Below, in pieces: positions 15,733-25,760 of a stretch of DNA of 58,368 nucleotides (positions are counted from its first letter, which is position 1; every line of letters starts with the position of its first letter). A program made the translations under genes and the position numbers. The notes under the pieces are model-generated. The model worked only from the letters and a program-made list of their open reading frames with translations. It ran no database searches and had not been told where the DNA came from. Source of the stretch: an uncultured Clostridia bacterium (lineage in GTDB: Bacteria; Bacillota; Clostridia; Lachnospirales; Anaerotignaceae); NCBI GenBank assembly GCA_910587735.1, contig CAJUNT010000014.1, positions 1 through 58,368 of the forward strand. The letters run 5' to 3'.

Positions 15733-15831
15733 GTTAATCCCTCATTTCTATTTGCTTTTTCATTTTATTTTTAGTACAATAAAAGTGTAAATGTGATGCT
15801 TTTGTTTTTAATTAATCTCCTCTTTATTATG

Positions 15832-15854
15832 ATAGTGGCAAAAAAAGCCACTAT
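15832..15854 (+). terminator. Hairpin between the late region and the accessory operon
   Basis: ATAGTGGC and GCCACTAT form an 8-bp stem around seven A's. The strong T-tract (TTTTTGTTTT) lies on the plus strand. It still marks the end of the late operon on the minus strand, where the loop reads TTTTTTT. Confidence 0.6.
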
Positions 15855-15861
15855 TTTTGTT

Positions 15862-16467
15862 TTATTCTATAGCATTTAATTCATCTTGCAAGCGTTGCAT
15901 AATTCTTCTTGTAATAATATCTCCTTCGGAAACATAACTTAAATAACTTCCATATCCAGATATTCCTTTTATTGCACTAACAATATCATTGTAATCATCA
16001 GCAAGAATAGGGTCACCTCTACTTACTCTACTAAAACTATAAGAACGATATCCCTTATATTCTCTTACATCATTTACATTATTTTGTAGTTCCCTCCATA
16101 ATGATGCTGTAATATAATTTTCAATCAATACACCTTTTGGTAAATCAGTTAAATCATTTCTGGAATCAATCCAATAAAATTTTTCAGGTCTTCCTATTTC
16201 TGTCCTAAAGCTTGAGTTTAAATAAATAGGACTTCCAGAAGCAAAATTGACGACTGCCTCCACGGAATATCTAGTATCTGGTTCTAAATCTTCTATATCA
16301 ACACCATCACTTCGTGAAATATAGGCATCTAAATTTTCATAGCCCATCCATTCATTATTAAAATAATAGTCAACTTGTCTGTCGTTTCTGGAATATGCTG
16401 TATCTAATCCTGTTAATCTTACAAAGCAAGAATTACTTGTTATACTTGAAATACTTACACTCGCCAT
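15862..16467 (-). CDS. Virion protein with fibronectin III-like domain
   Basis: About 201 residues from ATG 16467 (GAGAGGTG upstream). The first 95 residues form a beta-sandwich pattern (ASVSISSITSNSCFVRLTGLD, then IEDLEPDTRYSVEAVVNF and SSFRTE) typical of Fn3 domains in phage tail proteins. The second half is unrelated (FYWIDSRNDLT, GDPILADDYNDIVSAIKGI). It is the last gene of the late operon, after the tail-associated protein, so it is probably a baseplate or fibre accessory protein that contacts the host surface. Confidence 0.72.
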   Translation of the reverse strand: MASVSISSITSNSCFVRLTGLDTAYSRNDRQVDYYFNNEWMGYENLDAYISRSDGVDIEDLEPDTRYSVEAVVNFASGSPIYLNSSFRTEIGRPEKFYWIDSRNDLTDLPKGVLIENYITASLWRELQNNVNDVREYKGYRSYSFSRVSRGDPILADDYNDIVSAIKGISGYGSYLSYVSEGDIITRRIMQRLQDELNAIE

Positions 16468-16481
16468 ATATTTCACCTCTC

Positions 16482-18533
16482 TTAACCAAATCTTGCCTCT
16501 ACTCCTCTTACTTCCCATAAAAAAGTAACTGTTTCATTTGCTTGATTGATATTTACCCAAGGGTCACCATAACATTCAAATTGATATCCAGATACATTAT
16601 CATATATTGTAAAAAATTCTCTTCCATTACGATACCATCTAACATCTGCACCATTAGAAGATAATGTTAAATAATCATCAGCATTATTTATAGAACGTAT
16701 ACGATAAGGGAATAAATTATCTATCTCTACTCTATCAGCATTTATTTTAACAGTACTACCAGCACTATTAATGGATGCAACAATACTTGCAGCATTAGGC
16801 TTTGCACTTGACCCCGTTCCACTTACAACTAATGAAATTTTTGCCTCATTTTTATCAACGGATTGTTCTATGGCAGTAAATTTATTTGTAGTGCTATTTT
16901 GATACTGTGTTAAAAGTTTTAATGTAGCGGAATTTTCATTAGAAACCGCTGTAATACTTGCTTGTGTTTGTGTAAACTGATTTGCAACTTCTTTTTTATA
17001 ATCTGTCAATAATTTTACAGTAGCTTGGTTAGCGTCTGAAACCATTTTAATAGATGCTTCTGTTTGTGTAAATTGGTCAGCAACTTCTTTTTTATATGCA
17101 GTAATTAAATCAAGTGTAGCTTTATCTGCATCAGCTAAAAGTTTTATTTGTGCATATGCTTGTGTAAATTGGTCGTCTATTTCTTTTTGATATAGTGCAA
17201 GAAGTTCTATTGTTGCATATTTCTCATTTGCCTCTTTTTTAAAGTCCGCCAATGACTTGATTTTTGCCGTTGTAAGTTCTGATTTATTATTGATAATACT
17301 GTCAAGCATGGAATTATTATCATCAGACTGTCTTATAATTTCTACAACATTTTTTGTACGACTTCCTAATTCTATTGTTGCGTTTTCCATTGCAAAAACA
17401 TTATATGTCCATGAGATAATTCTTTGACGTTCAATTTCTCCTTCTGTTACAATAGGGTCTATAATATCTACTATATGATTTAATTCAAATGTTTCGTGTT
17501 CATATCCTTCAGTGGTACGTAAATCTACAATATTTGCTGTAATACTTTTGGAAGGTCTTGAAAGTTCTTTTAGTTTTCTTTCGCCCCACAATTTCAATGC
17601 TTTTTGACTATATATATTAGCATTTTGTAATATCTTTTCATATAATCTATTTGTATGGCTAAAATTTTCTAAATAAGTTTTATTGTTATTTACTGCTGCA
17701 ATATTTAGATTATTTTCTCCCATAGGATAAAGTCTTGTAATAATTTCATTGTTAATTACATTTTCGATAGATAACAAATTTTTATCAGGTTTTACTAAAA
17801 ATCCGTGATATGGTTGCCATTTTTCATCATCTCTTAATGATAATGTTTTATGTACACTATCCCAAACCAATATACCACCATATAATTCTTGTACAGCTTG
17901 TATATTTTCCAGTATTGTTTTTTGGTCCGTTTCTATATTAAAACAACCATAATCATTTTCAGCATCAAATCCATCTATTATTACATCACAAATATCTAAT
18001 GACCAATCTGTATCATACAACAATGCCCATAAACAGTAGCCTGCACTTCCTCGTGGATATAAACATTCGCTGTCTTTATGTTTTTCACCATTGATATAAA
18101 TAGTGTTTTTTTCAAATTCATCGCCTTCTAAAGGATTTTTAGGTAATATAATAATTGTATGCTCGTCTACTCCTTCACGTTCTGGATTAGCATTATATAT
18201 TTGTTCATATCGTTTCCCTAATAAATACCATGTTTCTACTAGTTTTACAGAAACAATTACAGAACCGTCTTGATTTCTAGTAATTGTATAAGCACTATCA
18301 TTTAATGCTGTATATTCTTTTTCATTTACCCTATATATATTTTCAAATCCTTTAATTTCTTTCCATTTTTGAGAATTAACATCAATACTAAATGAAAATG
18401 TACTTTCTCCATTTTGTGTTATAGAAACAGTAGGGTCTATCATATAATCTTCATCTGCAATATCATTTTTATCAAAAACAGCTAATAAATTATAGTTTTT
18501 GTCAAAAACCTCAATTAATTTGTAATAAAACAT
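16482..18533 (-). CDS. Tail-associated (Tal-like) minor structural protein
   Basis: A 683-residue protein. The N-terminal half (about 1-380) has the gp44/Tal-like layout: PTVSITQNGESTFSFSID, FENIYRVNEKEYTALND, LVETWYLLGKRY, ending with LNHIVDIIDPIVTEGEIERQRI. About 410-560 holds roughly 30-residue helical repeats built on YKKEVADQFTQTEASIK, a trimeric-fibre-like coiled coil. The C-terminus is a small beta domain. It forms the tail tip and may carry fibres. It follows the Dit-like gene by 16 bases. Confidence 0.82.
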   Translation of the reverse strand: MFYYKLIEVFDKNYNLLAVFDKNDIADEDYMIDPTVSITQNGESTFSFSIDVNSQKWKEIKGFENIYRVNEKEYTALNDSAYTITRNQDGSVIVSVKLVETWYLLGKRYEQIYNANPEREGVDEHTIIILPKNPLEGDEFEKNTIYINGEKHKDSECLYPRGSAGYCLWALLYDTDWSLDICDVIIDGFDAENDYGCFNIETDQKTILENIQAVQELYGGILVWDSVHKTLSLRDDEKWQPYHGFLVKPDKNLLSIENVINNEIITRLYPMGENNLNIAAVNNNKTYLENFSHTNRLYEKILQNANIYSQKALKLWGERKLKELSRPSKSITANIVDLRTTEGYEHETFELNHIVDIIDPIVTEGEIERQRIISWTYNVFAMENATIELGSRTKNVVEIIRQSDDNNSMLDSIINNKSELTTAKIKSLADFKKEANEKYATIELLALYQKEIDDQFTQAYAQIKLLADADKATLDLITAYKKEVADQFTQTEASIKMVSDANQATVKLLTDYKKEVANQFTQTQASITAVSNENSATLKLLTQYQNSTTNKFTAIEQSVDKNEAKISLVVSGTGSSAKPNAASIVASINSAGSTVKINADRVEIDNLFPYRIRSINNADDYLTLSSNGADVRWYRNGREFFTIYDNVSGYQFECYGDPWVNINQANETVTFLWEVRGVEARFG

Positions 18534-18548
18534 TTTGTTTCACCGCCG

Positions 18549-19808
18549 TTATAAAAATAATTCAGTCCATTTTGCAGTACAATCAATATCTCCTGAAACT
18601 GTTAATACATTGCCTCCAATTTCTGCCTTTGGAAATACTTTGTTATATCCGTCCATAGCATTCAATGTTGTATTATTAGAATATATCATTTTACAAATAG
18701 ATTTATTTGTATCAATAATTAACGTTGAACCACTTTCAACTGTACCTGTATATATCATTCTTTGTCCATTTAGATATAGTGTTGGGTTAGTGCATCTTCC
18801 TTTTATTTCAAAAATAATTCCGCATTCTACCATACCACTATTATAAATAAGTCCACTACCTTTTAATTTACTTGTAAACATACTTTTAGCATATGGACTT
18901 GCACTTTTAAATGGCAAATCAAATTCAAGCCAATTATGAGCTTGTATTGATATTCCAGCAGTTCCAGAATACTTTACATCAAATGTAATATCGTCTGAAC
19001 TGATTGTTAATTTTTTTGTACTATTTTTAATACTGTGTAAAATTTCAGATATCATTCTTTTTGCTTCTGCTTTTTCTGATGGTGTCAATCCATCTTCTGT
19101 TACTGCAAATATCTCTATTAACCTTGACTCATATTTTGTATTTTGTACAATTTCCCCATCTTTTCCCGCAATATTAATACTGGTATCTGTTGCAGTAGGC
19201 ATAAATCCAATATTTGTTTTTCCATAATTAACATATAAATTAAAAGGAGAAAAATAGCCTTCTCCATTAATATAAAAATCTGATATAGCCTTTTTAGGTT
19301 CTGTATCTAATATTCTTGCAAAATCAAATAAATCAATAATAGTAAATTGTTCAATATATTCTTTACTAAATCCATAATCATTTGCATTTAATAGTGCATT
19401 TAATATAATACTATCTTGAATTTTGTTTTTTTCATTTATATTCATTCTTGCTATAGTATGAATATTTTCTCTTATATCTATATTTGAAATATTTTCTAAT
19501 AGCACATTTAATATTGTTTTCTCATCATTGATTCCTATTTTTTCTAAAAATTTTAATACAATCATACTCTCTATAAAATCTTTTATACTAGAATTTTCAT
19601 TAATAGAAAAGGAAGACATTAATACAATACTGTCATTTAATGAAAAACTTTCTTTTAACATTAATGAAACATTTGTTAATGATATTTCATCACGAATTCC
19701 TATTTCTTCGTTTATATAAAATGTTTTAACGTAAGGTTTAGAATTATAATTTATACCACCTTTATTTCCTAAAAAATTATATTTTTTACCATTATTATAT
19801 TTTGCCAA
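18549..19808 (-). CDS. Distal tail protein (Dit-like) with repetitive N-terminal extension
   Basis: A 419-residue protein starting at TTG 19808 behind AAAGGCGG. The second half (about 160-419) is Dit-like: FYINGEGYFSPFNLYV, DTSINIAGKDGEIVQNTKYESRLIEI, LEFDLPFKSASPYAKS, ending with a beta domain. The first 150 residues are short acidic repeats of the form INEE..IRDSI/SLNDSIVL, unusual for Dit. Dit makes the hexameric ring joining tube and tip. It is separated from the tape-measure gene by nearly 9 kb of fibre and lysis genes. Confidence 0.78.
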   Translation of the reverse strand: MAKYNNGKKYNFLGNKGGINYNSKPYVKTFYINEEIGIRDEISLTNVSLMLKESFSLNDSIVLMSSFSINENSSIKDFIESMIVLKFLEKIGINDEKTILNVLLENISNIDIRENIHTIARMNINEKNKIQDSIILNALLNANDYGFSKEYIEQFTIIDLFDFARILDTEPKKAISDFYINGEGYFSPFNLYVNYGKTNIGFMPTATDTSINIAGKDGEIVQNTKYESRLIEIFAVTEDGLTPSEKAEAKRMISEILHSIKNSTKKLTISSDDITFDVKYSGTAGISIQAHNWLEFDLPFKSASPYAKSMFTSKLKGSGLIYNSGMVECGIIFEIKGRCTNPTLYLNGQRMIYTGTVESGSTLIIDTNKSICKMIYSNNTTLNAMDGYNKVFPKAEIGGNVLTVSGDIDCTAKWTELFL

Positions 19809-19847
19809 ATGCTCACCGCCTTTCTTTTATAAAGTTTACATAACAAT

Positions 19848-19876
19848 ATTATAATTTTAAAATTACAATTTCGCAA
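19848..19876 (-). promoter_or_regulatory. Probable promoter of the Dit-Tal transcription unit
   Basis: On the minus strand TTGCGA (19876-19871), a 17-base spacer and TATAAT (19853-19848), about 40 bases upstream of the Dit start. With the terminator at 20361-20386 it suggests these tail-tip genes have their own transcript. Confidence 0.68.
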
Positions 19877-19917
19877 CTTATAAAATTTGTATATAAATAT
19901 AGAAATTACACTGAGTG

Positions 19918-19966
19918 CAAGCAGGGGAAAGGGATATCCCTTTCCATGCTTGTTGGGGAGTACCCC
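19918..19966. repeat. Palindromic GC-rich element in a 700-bp non-coding gap
   Basis: CAAGCA (19918-19923) and TGCTTG (19947-19952) enclose the perfect palindrome GGAAAGGGATATCCCTTTCC (19926-19945), followed by GGGGAGTACCCC (19955-19966). It is richer in G+C than anything nearby. It may be a small mobile or regulatory element; there are no flanking duplications I can see. Apart from the 32-residue gene at 20224 and the promoter, 19809-20521 shows nothing else. Confidence 0.55.
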
Positions 19967-20223
19967 AAATCCCAAATACAAATTTTTTTGAAATTTGCAA
20001 AACATCTTTGATGTGGCTAAAAACAAAAAACGTACATAAAAAAAGAAGGAAAACAACATCAAATTGTTTTCCCATTTTTTATATTTCTTGATTTTTTTCT
20101 AAACTTTTTTGTTCGGATTGAAGCAGATTATCCATATTTTATTTTACTGTTTGTTGCACCAGTATTTTTTTTTGCGATTACATATTTTTGATAGAGTTAT
20201 TGTTTTTTTGCCAATAAATTTTG

Positions 20224-20322
20224 TTATTTTATTTTTATTTCTGTAGATTCATTTTCTAAATATTCTGTTTCTTCATCTCTTGAAATTTCAGAATCCCAAT
20301 CTATAATTTCTCGTTGTTTCAT
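20224..20322 (-). CDS. Small acidic protein, 32 residues
   Basis: ATG 20322 follows AAAGGAG with suitable spacing. The product (MKQREIIDWDSEISRDEETE, then a short tail) is very acidic. It is the only reading frame with a good ribosome site in the gap between the giant fibre gene and Dit. No known family; expression is inferred from the ribosome site alone. Confidence 0.5.
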   Translation of the reverse strand: MKQREIIDWDSEISRDEETEYLENESTEIKIK

Positions 20323-20360
20323 ATTTTACCATCTCCTTTATCAAATAATAATAAATAAAA

Positions 20361-20386
20361 CAAAAGGCGGAAAAATCCGCCTTTTG
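20361..20386 (-). terminator. Rho-independent terminator after the giant fibre gene
   Basis: AAAAGGCGGA and TCCGCCTTTT form a strong 10-bp stem around four A's. On the minus strand it runs into GTTTTATTTATT. It should end transcription of the gene at 20522. Confidence 0.88.
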
Positions 20387-20521
20387 TTTTTTGAAAGTTA
20401 AAAAGAAGTTATATAAAAAAATTAATTTAAAATGTAATGCTATTATAACACATTTGCTTTTTTATTTCAACTTACAATATTAAATTTATCAGTTAATACA
20501 AAAAATCTATATAATGAATAT

Positions 20522-23500
20522 TTAACTTTTTAAAATTCTCAAATTTAACATAATAACTGTATTTTGCAAAACATTACTACTATTATATTCTCTTGCTACA
20601 CAAACTAATCTTTTTTGACTTGGTACATATTGCATTTGGTAAATAAAATATTTATAAGCACTAAATGCACTATTCAGACCAGTAAAATCAAATGATGTTT
20701 TCCAGTCCTGCAAATTAGATGAATAATAAATATCTTGTATTCCACTTGAGCCATAATTTGCATGAGTAACAATTACTGCATCTTCTGTTTCTTCAATAGC
20801 AAATTCATGCATTGTTGTATTACTTGGGACGAATGGGTGGTCAAATCTTTCCCATACTAATCCATCAGTAGAACGTAATATTGCTGGTTTGGCAGTTGCG
20901 TGTTTATAAGATAGTGTAATAATATAAAAATATCCGTTTGTATTACTAAATTTTAGCTGTGAAATACCACATATATTATTTGGAATAGTAATTTCTGTCC
21001 ATGAAGTACCATTTGTAGAACGTAATACTTTTCCAGCATTGCCATTTGAAAATACAGCTATAAATACTCCATTTCCATATGCAATTCTAAATGGTGGTGT
21101 ATTATTGTCTAAATATGTAATTCCCTTCAATGCTATAAAACTTGTTCTATTAGAAGAATAAGCCATAGGAATATTTTGATTGTTTGTTGTTACTACAACA
21201 ATACTACCATTTGTTGCACTATCTGTTACAGTTCTAGCACCTGTTACATTATATGATGTTGTAGGTGTAGTGGCTGTGGCAGTTAAAGAAGTTGCATATG
21301 CAACATAACTACCATTATTCATAGGAGAATAATAAGCATTATTTACCCATAATGTATTTACCCAAATATTACTTGAAAAATAGCTATACATTTTCCAATA
21401 ATTTAATGTTCCTATATTGTTAATAGAAACATAATATGGGCCTTGGGAACTACTAACATTTCCATAAGATTGGACAAATATATTATCATTTACTTGACAC
21501 AAATTTGGTGTAAAATTTGCTGCTGTTGTAATTCTTGTGTTATACCAAACAGTTGCAAAAGATAATGTAATTCCTTTTGGTAATTCTGGTATTTTCATGC
21601 CTAATAATCCGTATCCATATCTTGATGTAAATGTTTCATGAAATGGAATATCTTCTGGCTTTACATCTCCTAAAAACTTTGCATTGGATGGTGGTACTGC
21701 AAAATTTATTTTTTGAAATAGTGTGTATTTTGTTAATATCATAAAATTTTGACCTCTTGCATATCCTGGAAAATTTCCAGGATAGGAGTATAGAGAGTCA
21801 ATTTTTTCCCATGTTAAACCATCATAACTAAAATGTAATTTGTTAAAAAATAACCCGTTTGAAAAATAACATTGGTCAGAAGTAGTTAATGTTAAAGTAT
21901 AATGCTCTTTCCATGTTTCTCCATCATCACTGTATAATATATAATTTTTTTTTAATACAGCAACAAAACGTCCATTTCCATATGCTAAATTATATATTTC
22001 ATTATATGAATTTGTAAGTGTAGGTAGATTGCTTGTTATATCAGTCCAATTAATACCATCTTCACTGTATGCTGCGGCTGTTGCACTTGCTCTTATAATA
22101 ACATATTTTCCATGTCCATAGTTCATCATTATATTTGAACCAAAATTTGGAAGAGTGCCTTTTTGAAATGTTTTGCCATCCATACTGTAAAAATATGATG
22201 CATTACTTGTGTTAAATACAAAAAACATACCATTAAAATAGTATATATGACTACCTTGAATTTCTTGATTTTTAATTTTATGAAATGTAATTCCATCTTT
22301 AGAATAATAACACTTACCAGCTTCTGAAGTAATCATACAAAATGTACCATTTCCATAGGTAAATGTATTATAAGTAATATAACTACTTATTGAAACTTCT
22401 TCAGGAAAAATGGATGTTGTCCATGTTTCTCCAAAATCTGTTGTCGTGCATATTTTTGCATCTTTTGTTAATGCAACTAATATGCCATTACCATATGAAG
22501 CACATATAATATTTGTTTTAATATCATCTATACCATTTAATGAAATTTCATTCCAACGTGTATTAACCATATCTAGAAAAGTTGAAGTAGTACTATATAA
22601 AAAACGGCTATTTTTATATAATAAAAAAACATTATCTATTTGATTATAATACTTAAATCCAATACATTCTTCAGAGGTATTTGGAAGTGACTTTTTATAC
22701 CAATAATTATTTCCACCATATATACAACATTGTTCTCCGTTACTACTTCCAACTGCATAGAATCTGTTAGCGTGGCTACTGTTTATATAAGTAATATTAT
22801 TACAAGAAAAATGTATACTTCCGCTAGTGTTAAAAGATGTTTTAGTCCAACTAATAGCGTCTGCGCTTTCTAAAAATTCTGTGCTTTCATTTCCAGATAA
22901 TACTGAAAATTTACCATTTCCATAAGAATAAGCAATACTTTTTAAATGAGTCATATTTACAGTTTTTTGTGTCCATGTCGCACAATTGTTTGTACTATAC
23001 GCGATGTATCCTGCACTTTCTGAATAAAATATAGCAACATAACAATCAACATAAGCATAATCCTGTATAATATGAGCATATGTAATATCTACCCAATCGC
23101 CACCAGATGTTGTTAGTCCTGTTTGATTGCTCTCTGCCCATGTTTCTCCATCTGTGCTATAAAGAAATCGGTTTTCAGCTATAATAACAAATCTATCATT
23201 AAGCCATTTAACACTCTTGATAATTCCAGATAAATTTGGTTGATTTGTTATTCTAGAAAATGTAATTCCATCAGTACTTTTATATATATAATTATCATAA
23301 CGAACGGCAATAAATAATCCCTCACCATTTCCATCTACTGCTATAAACTCAGAAGTTGTTTTTTCTAATACAAAATCATTTGCTAATCTTCCCTTAGTAA
23401 AAATATATGTCTTTTCTAACGCTTTAGAGTAAAAAAAACTTTTATTTAATGAACTATCATATATAAAATTAATAGTATCAGGATTTCGTATAAGCTGTTC

Positions 23501-25711
23501 TTCTATTTTAGGATATAAATCTACAGATGATATAATTTCTGGTTTTATTATTTTTGCTTTTCCAATAATATTGTATCCATTTATACTTGTTGCGCTTGCG
23601 CCTTCTAATATATCGTTTTCTGTTGCATTTCCTAAAAATGTTTCTGTTTGTGGTACTTTACTTATTGTTGCATAATTATACTCGCCCAGATTAGCATGAT
23701 GAATTAAAAACATATCATTTACATAATTTATTGTTCCAAAAGTAATGTTACCATCTATAACACTTGTTTCCCATTCTAAGCCGTTATAGCTGTACCAAAA
23801 AGAAAGATTACTATTCTCATCATTCTTTATTGCAACAAACATTCCTCCTCCATATGCCAATGAAATATTTGCATTTACTGGAAACGTTCCAATGTTCCAA
23901 TTTTCACCATCTTTACTGTATATGAATGAACCATTGTTGTATATGCTTATAAACGAATTATTACCATATACAATTTCACTTCCTGGTGTGGATGCACTAA
24001 TGTCTGCAATAGTGATGATACCCCATGTACTACTAAAATTTGTTGTGATATAAAATTGTGTATGACTTTTTTTAATAATATATTTTCCATTTCCGTATAC
24101 CGCATATGTTCCATATGCTGATGTATTTTGTTTCCATTCAACAATAGTATTTCCAACCAATTCTGCATAATAAAATCCAGTATTTGAATCTGTTGTAGTA
24201 ATGATAAATGTGTCATTTAAGTAATAAACATATTGTATACCTGTATAATCTGTATTACTTTCAACCCAAGTGATAATATCTTGACTATAATATGTTTTTC
24301 CCATGTTACCAGTAGCAACAAATATACCATTACCATATGCAATAGACCATACTGTTGCTGAACTTGGCAGTGTGGCATTTGTCCAACTAATACCATCATA
24401 ACTATACCAATAATGATTTGTTCCGCTTTCAGTTGAACCATTGCCTAAATCCCCTATAATAACATAGATACCATTACCATATGTAATATGACCTATATTA
24501 GAGGTAGAAATATCATAACCCGTCATAAATTGTATGCTCAACCATTTACTAAGTTGTGGCTTTATTCTTTCTATATTTCCATTTATTCCATAACCATTTA
24601 TTATGCTTGTGCTATATCCATCTAATAATTTATCGTTATTACTTGCATTACCTAAATATACTGCATCTTCTGGAGGAACACTTACATCTAATGTATAAAC
24701 TTTATTCATATTGGTAGCACCATTTGAATTTCTAAAGTTAACAAATTTACCATTCCCAAATACAGTATTCGTTCTAGATACTCCATAATAACATTCAGAT
24801 GTTTTCCATTTTTCTCCATCATAGCTATATGTATAATACCAAGCATTACTTGTAGTAAAAAACATACCATTTAAGTAGTTAATATAGTTAAACCTTAAAG
24901 GAGTATTGTTATTTCCATAGGTAGCAGAATATAATTCTACTTTTTTCCATGTCAATCCATCTTCACTCACAAAACAAACATTTTTCTGTGTTTCAATAGA
25001 AATATTTGTTGTAACTTGTACGTTTATAATAAATTTTCCATTTCCATATGCTACATAACATCTGTTAATATATGTACTTTCTATATCAAGTGTTCCTTCA
25101 TACCATCTTTTGCCGTCATAACTGTATAGATATTGATTTGTTTTTTGTGTTGTAGAAATAAACATACCATTTCCATATACAACATCATTTAATAATTGTT
25201 CGCTGATAGAAATAGGAATAACAAACCATTCTTTTGTTGCATTATAGCTGTATGCAATATATCCTTTTGAAGCATTAGAAGCCCCTATTGCAACAAAAAT
25301 ACCATTTCCATATACTATCTTTTTGACTGCCGATACTGTTTCGCTACCTATTTTATTTGCAGTATATTCTGTCCAATGAATGCCATCTTTACTTGTATAA
25401 ATATAAGGAATAGTATTAACAATATAAAATCTATCTTTAATAAAACATACACAATACCAATATCCAGTATCTGGGAGTATTCCTTCTATCCAATTTTCTC
25501 CATCATAACTATATAAATATTTATTTGTTGTTTTTTGGTCACTATCAACATATTCAGGACCTACTGCAATAAAAAGACCATTTCCATGTGCCACGCTATA
25601 CCAATATAATGGAGTGTTTATTTCTGTTTCTTTATATCTTGATGATAAAATTTTTGGTTTTAGATTATTTCCTCCGCCACTTGGGAAATTTGATATAACT
25701 GATATACTCAA
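20522..25711 (-). CDS. Giant propeller-repeat tail fibre / receptor-binding candidate
   Basis: A 1729-residue protein, TTG start behind AAAAGGGGG. It repeats dozens of times the pair 'YSYDGxxW' and 'YGNGxFVA', the blade pattern of BNR/sialidase-like beta-propellers. A second motif, 'aFLGNA..nDiL.G.st..inGYgI.G', occurs near residues 348, 695 and 1340, as in modular phage fibres, and divides the protein into propeller modules of about 350, 350, 640 and 390 residues. There is no lyase or protease motif. It probably binds host surface glycans. Repeats this similar invite recombination and module shuffling. It sits between the trimeric-fibre gene and a terminator. Confidence 0.82.
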   Translation of the reverse strand: MSISVISNFPSGGGNNLKPKILSSRYKETEINTPLYWYSVAHGNGLFIAVGPEYVDSDQKTTNKYLYSYDGENWIEGILPDTGYWYCVCFIKDRFYIVNTIPYIYTSKDGIHWTEYTANKIGSETVSAVKKIVYGNGIFVAIGASNASKGYIAYSYNATKEWFVIPISISEQLLNDVVYGNGMFISTTQKTNQYLYSYDGKRWYEGTLDIESTYINRCYVAYGNGKFIINVQVTTNISIETQKNVCFVSEDGLTWKKVELYSATYGNNNTPLRFNYINYLNGMFFTTSNAWYYTYSYDGEKWKTSECYYGVSRTNTVFGNGKFVNFRNSNGATNMNKVYTLDVSVPPEDAVYLGNASNNDKLLDGYSTSIINGYGINGNIERIKPQLSKWLSIQFMTGYDISTSNIGHITYGNGIYVIIGDLGNGSTESGTNHYWYSYDGISWTNATLPSSATVWSIAYGNGIFVATGNMGKTYYSQDIITWVESNTDYTGIQYVYYLNDTFIITTTDSNTGFYYAELVGNTIVEWKQNTSAYGTYAVYGNGKYIIKKSHTQFYITTNFSSTWGIITIADISASTPGSEIVYGNNSFISIYNNGSFIYSKDGENWNIGTFPVNANISLAYGGGMFVAIKNDENSNLSFWYSYNGLEWETSVIDGNITFGTINYVNDMFLIHHANLGEYNYATISKVPQTETFLGNATENDILEGASATSINGYNIIGKAKIIKPEIISSVDLYPKIEEQLIRNPDTINFIYDSSLNKSFFYSKALEKTYIFTKGRLANDFVLEKTTSEFIAVDGNGEGLFIAVRYDNYIYKSTDGITFSRITNQPNLSGIIKSVKWLNDRFVIIAENRFLYSTDGETWAESNQTGLTTSGGDWVDITYAHIIQDYAYVDCYVAIFYSESAGYIAYSTNNCATWTQKTVNMTHLKSIAYSYGNGKFSVLSGNESTEFLESADAISWTKTSFNTSGSIHFSCNNITYINSSHANRFYAVGSSNGEQCCIYGGNNYWYKKSLPNTSEECIGFKYYNQIDNVFLLYKNSRFLYSTTSTFLDMVNTRWNEISLNGIDDIKTNIICASYGNGILVALTKDAKICTTTDFGETWTTSIFPEEVSISSYITYNTFTYGNGTFCMITSEAGKCYYSKDGITFHKIKNQEIQGSHIYYFNGMFFVFNTSNASYFYSMDGKTFQKGTLPNFGSNIMMNYGHGKYVIIRASATAAAYSEDGINWTDITSNLPTLTNSYNEIYNLAYGNGRFVAVLKKNYILYSDDGETWKEHYTLTLTTSDQCYFSNGLFFNKLHFSYDGLTWEKIDSLYSYPGNFPGYARGQNFMILTKYTLFQKINFAVPPSNAKFLGDVKPEDIPFHETFTSRYGYGLLGMKIPELPKGITLSFATVWYNTRITTAANFTPNLCQVNDNIFVQSYGNVSSSQGPYYVSINNIGTLNYWKMYSYFSSNIWVNTLWVNNAYYSPMNNGSYVAYATSLTATATTPTTSYNVTGARTVTDSATNGSIVVVTTNNQNIPMAYSSNRTSFIALKGITYLDNNTPPFRIAYGNGVFIAVFSNGNAGKVLRSTNGTSWTEITIPNNICGISQLKFSNTNGYFYIITLSYKHATAKPAILRSTDGLVWERFDHPFVPSNTTMHEFAIEETEDAVIVTHANYGSSGIQDIYYSSNLQDWKTSFDFTGLNSAFSAYKYFIYQMQYVPSQKRLVCVAREYNSSNVLQNTVIMLNLRILKS

Positions 25712-25733
25712 TGTTTTACCCCCTTTTAAAAAA

Positions 25734-25754
25734 GGCGTTGTTTACCACAACGCC
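25734..25754 (-). terminator. Terminator upstream of the giant fibre gene
   Basis: GGCGTTGT and ACAACGCC form the stem. On the minus strand TTTTTT follows. It lies between the stop of the 25761 gene and the ribosome site of the giant gene, so it probably lowers readthrough. Confidence 0.8.
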
Positions 25755-25760
25755 CCTCTT

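Noticed and set aside
19878..20075. Open frames of 65-97 residues over the palindromic gap
   Set aside because: No ribosome site, and the sequence is composed of inverted repeats; treated as non-coding.
20522..25711. Diversity-generating retroelement acting on the fibre gene
   Set aside because: No reverse transcriptase or template repeat was found anywhere on the circle.
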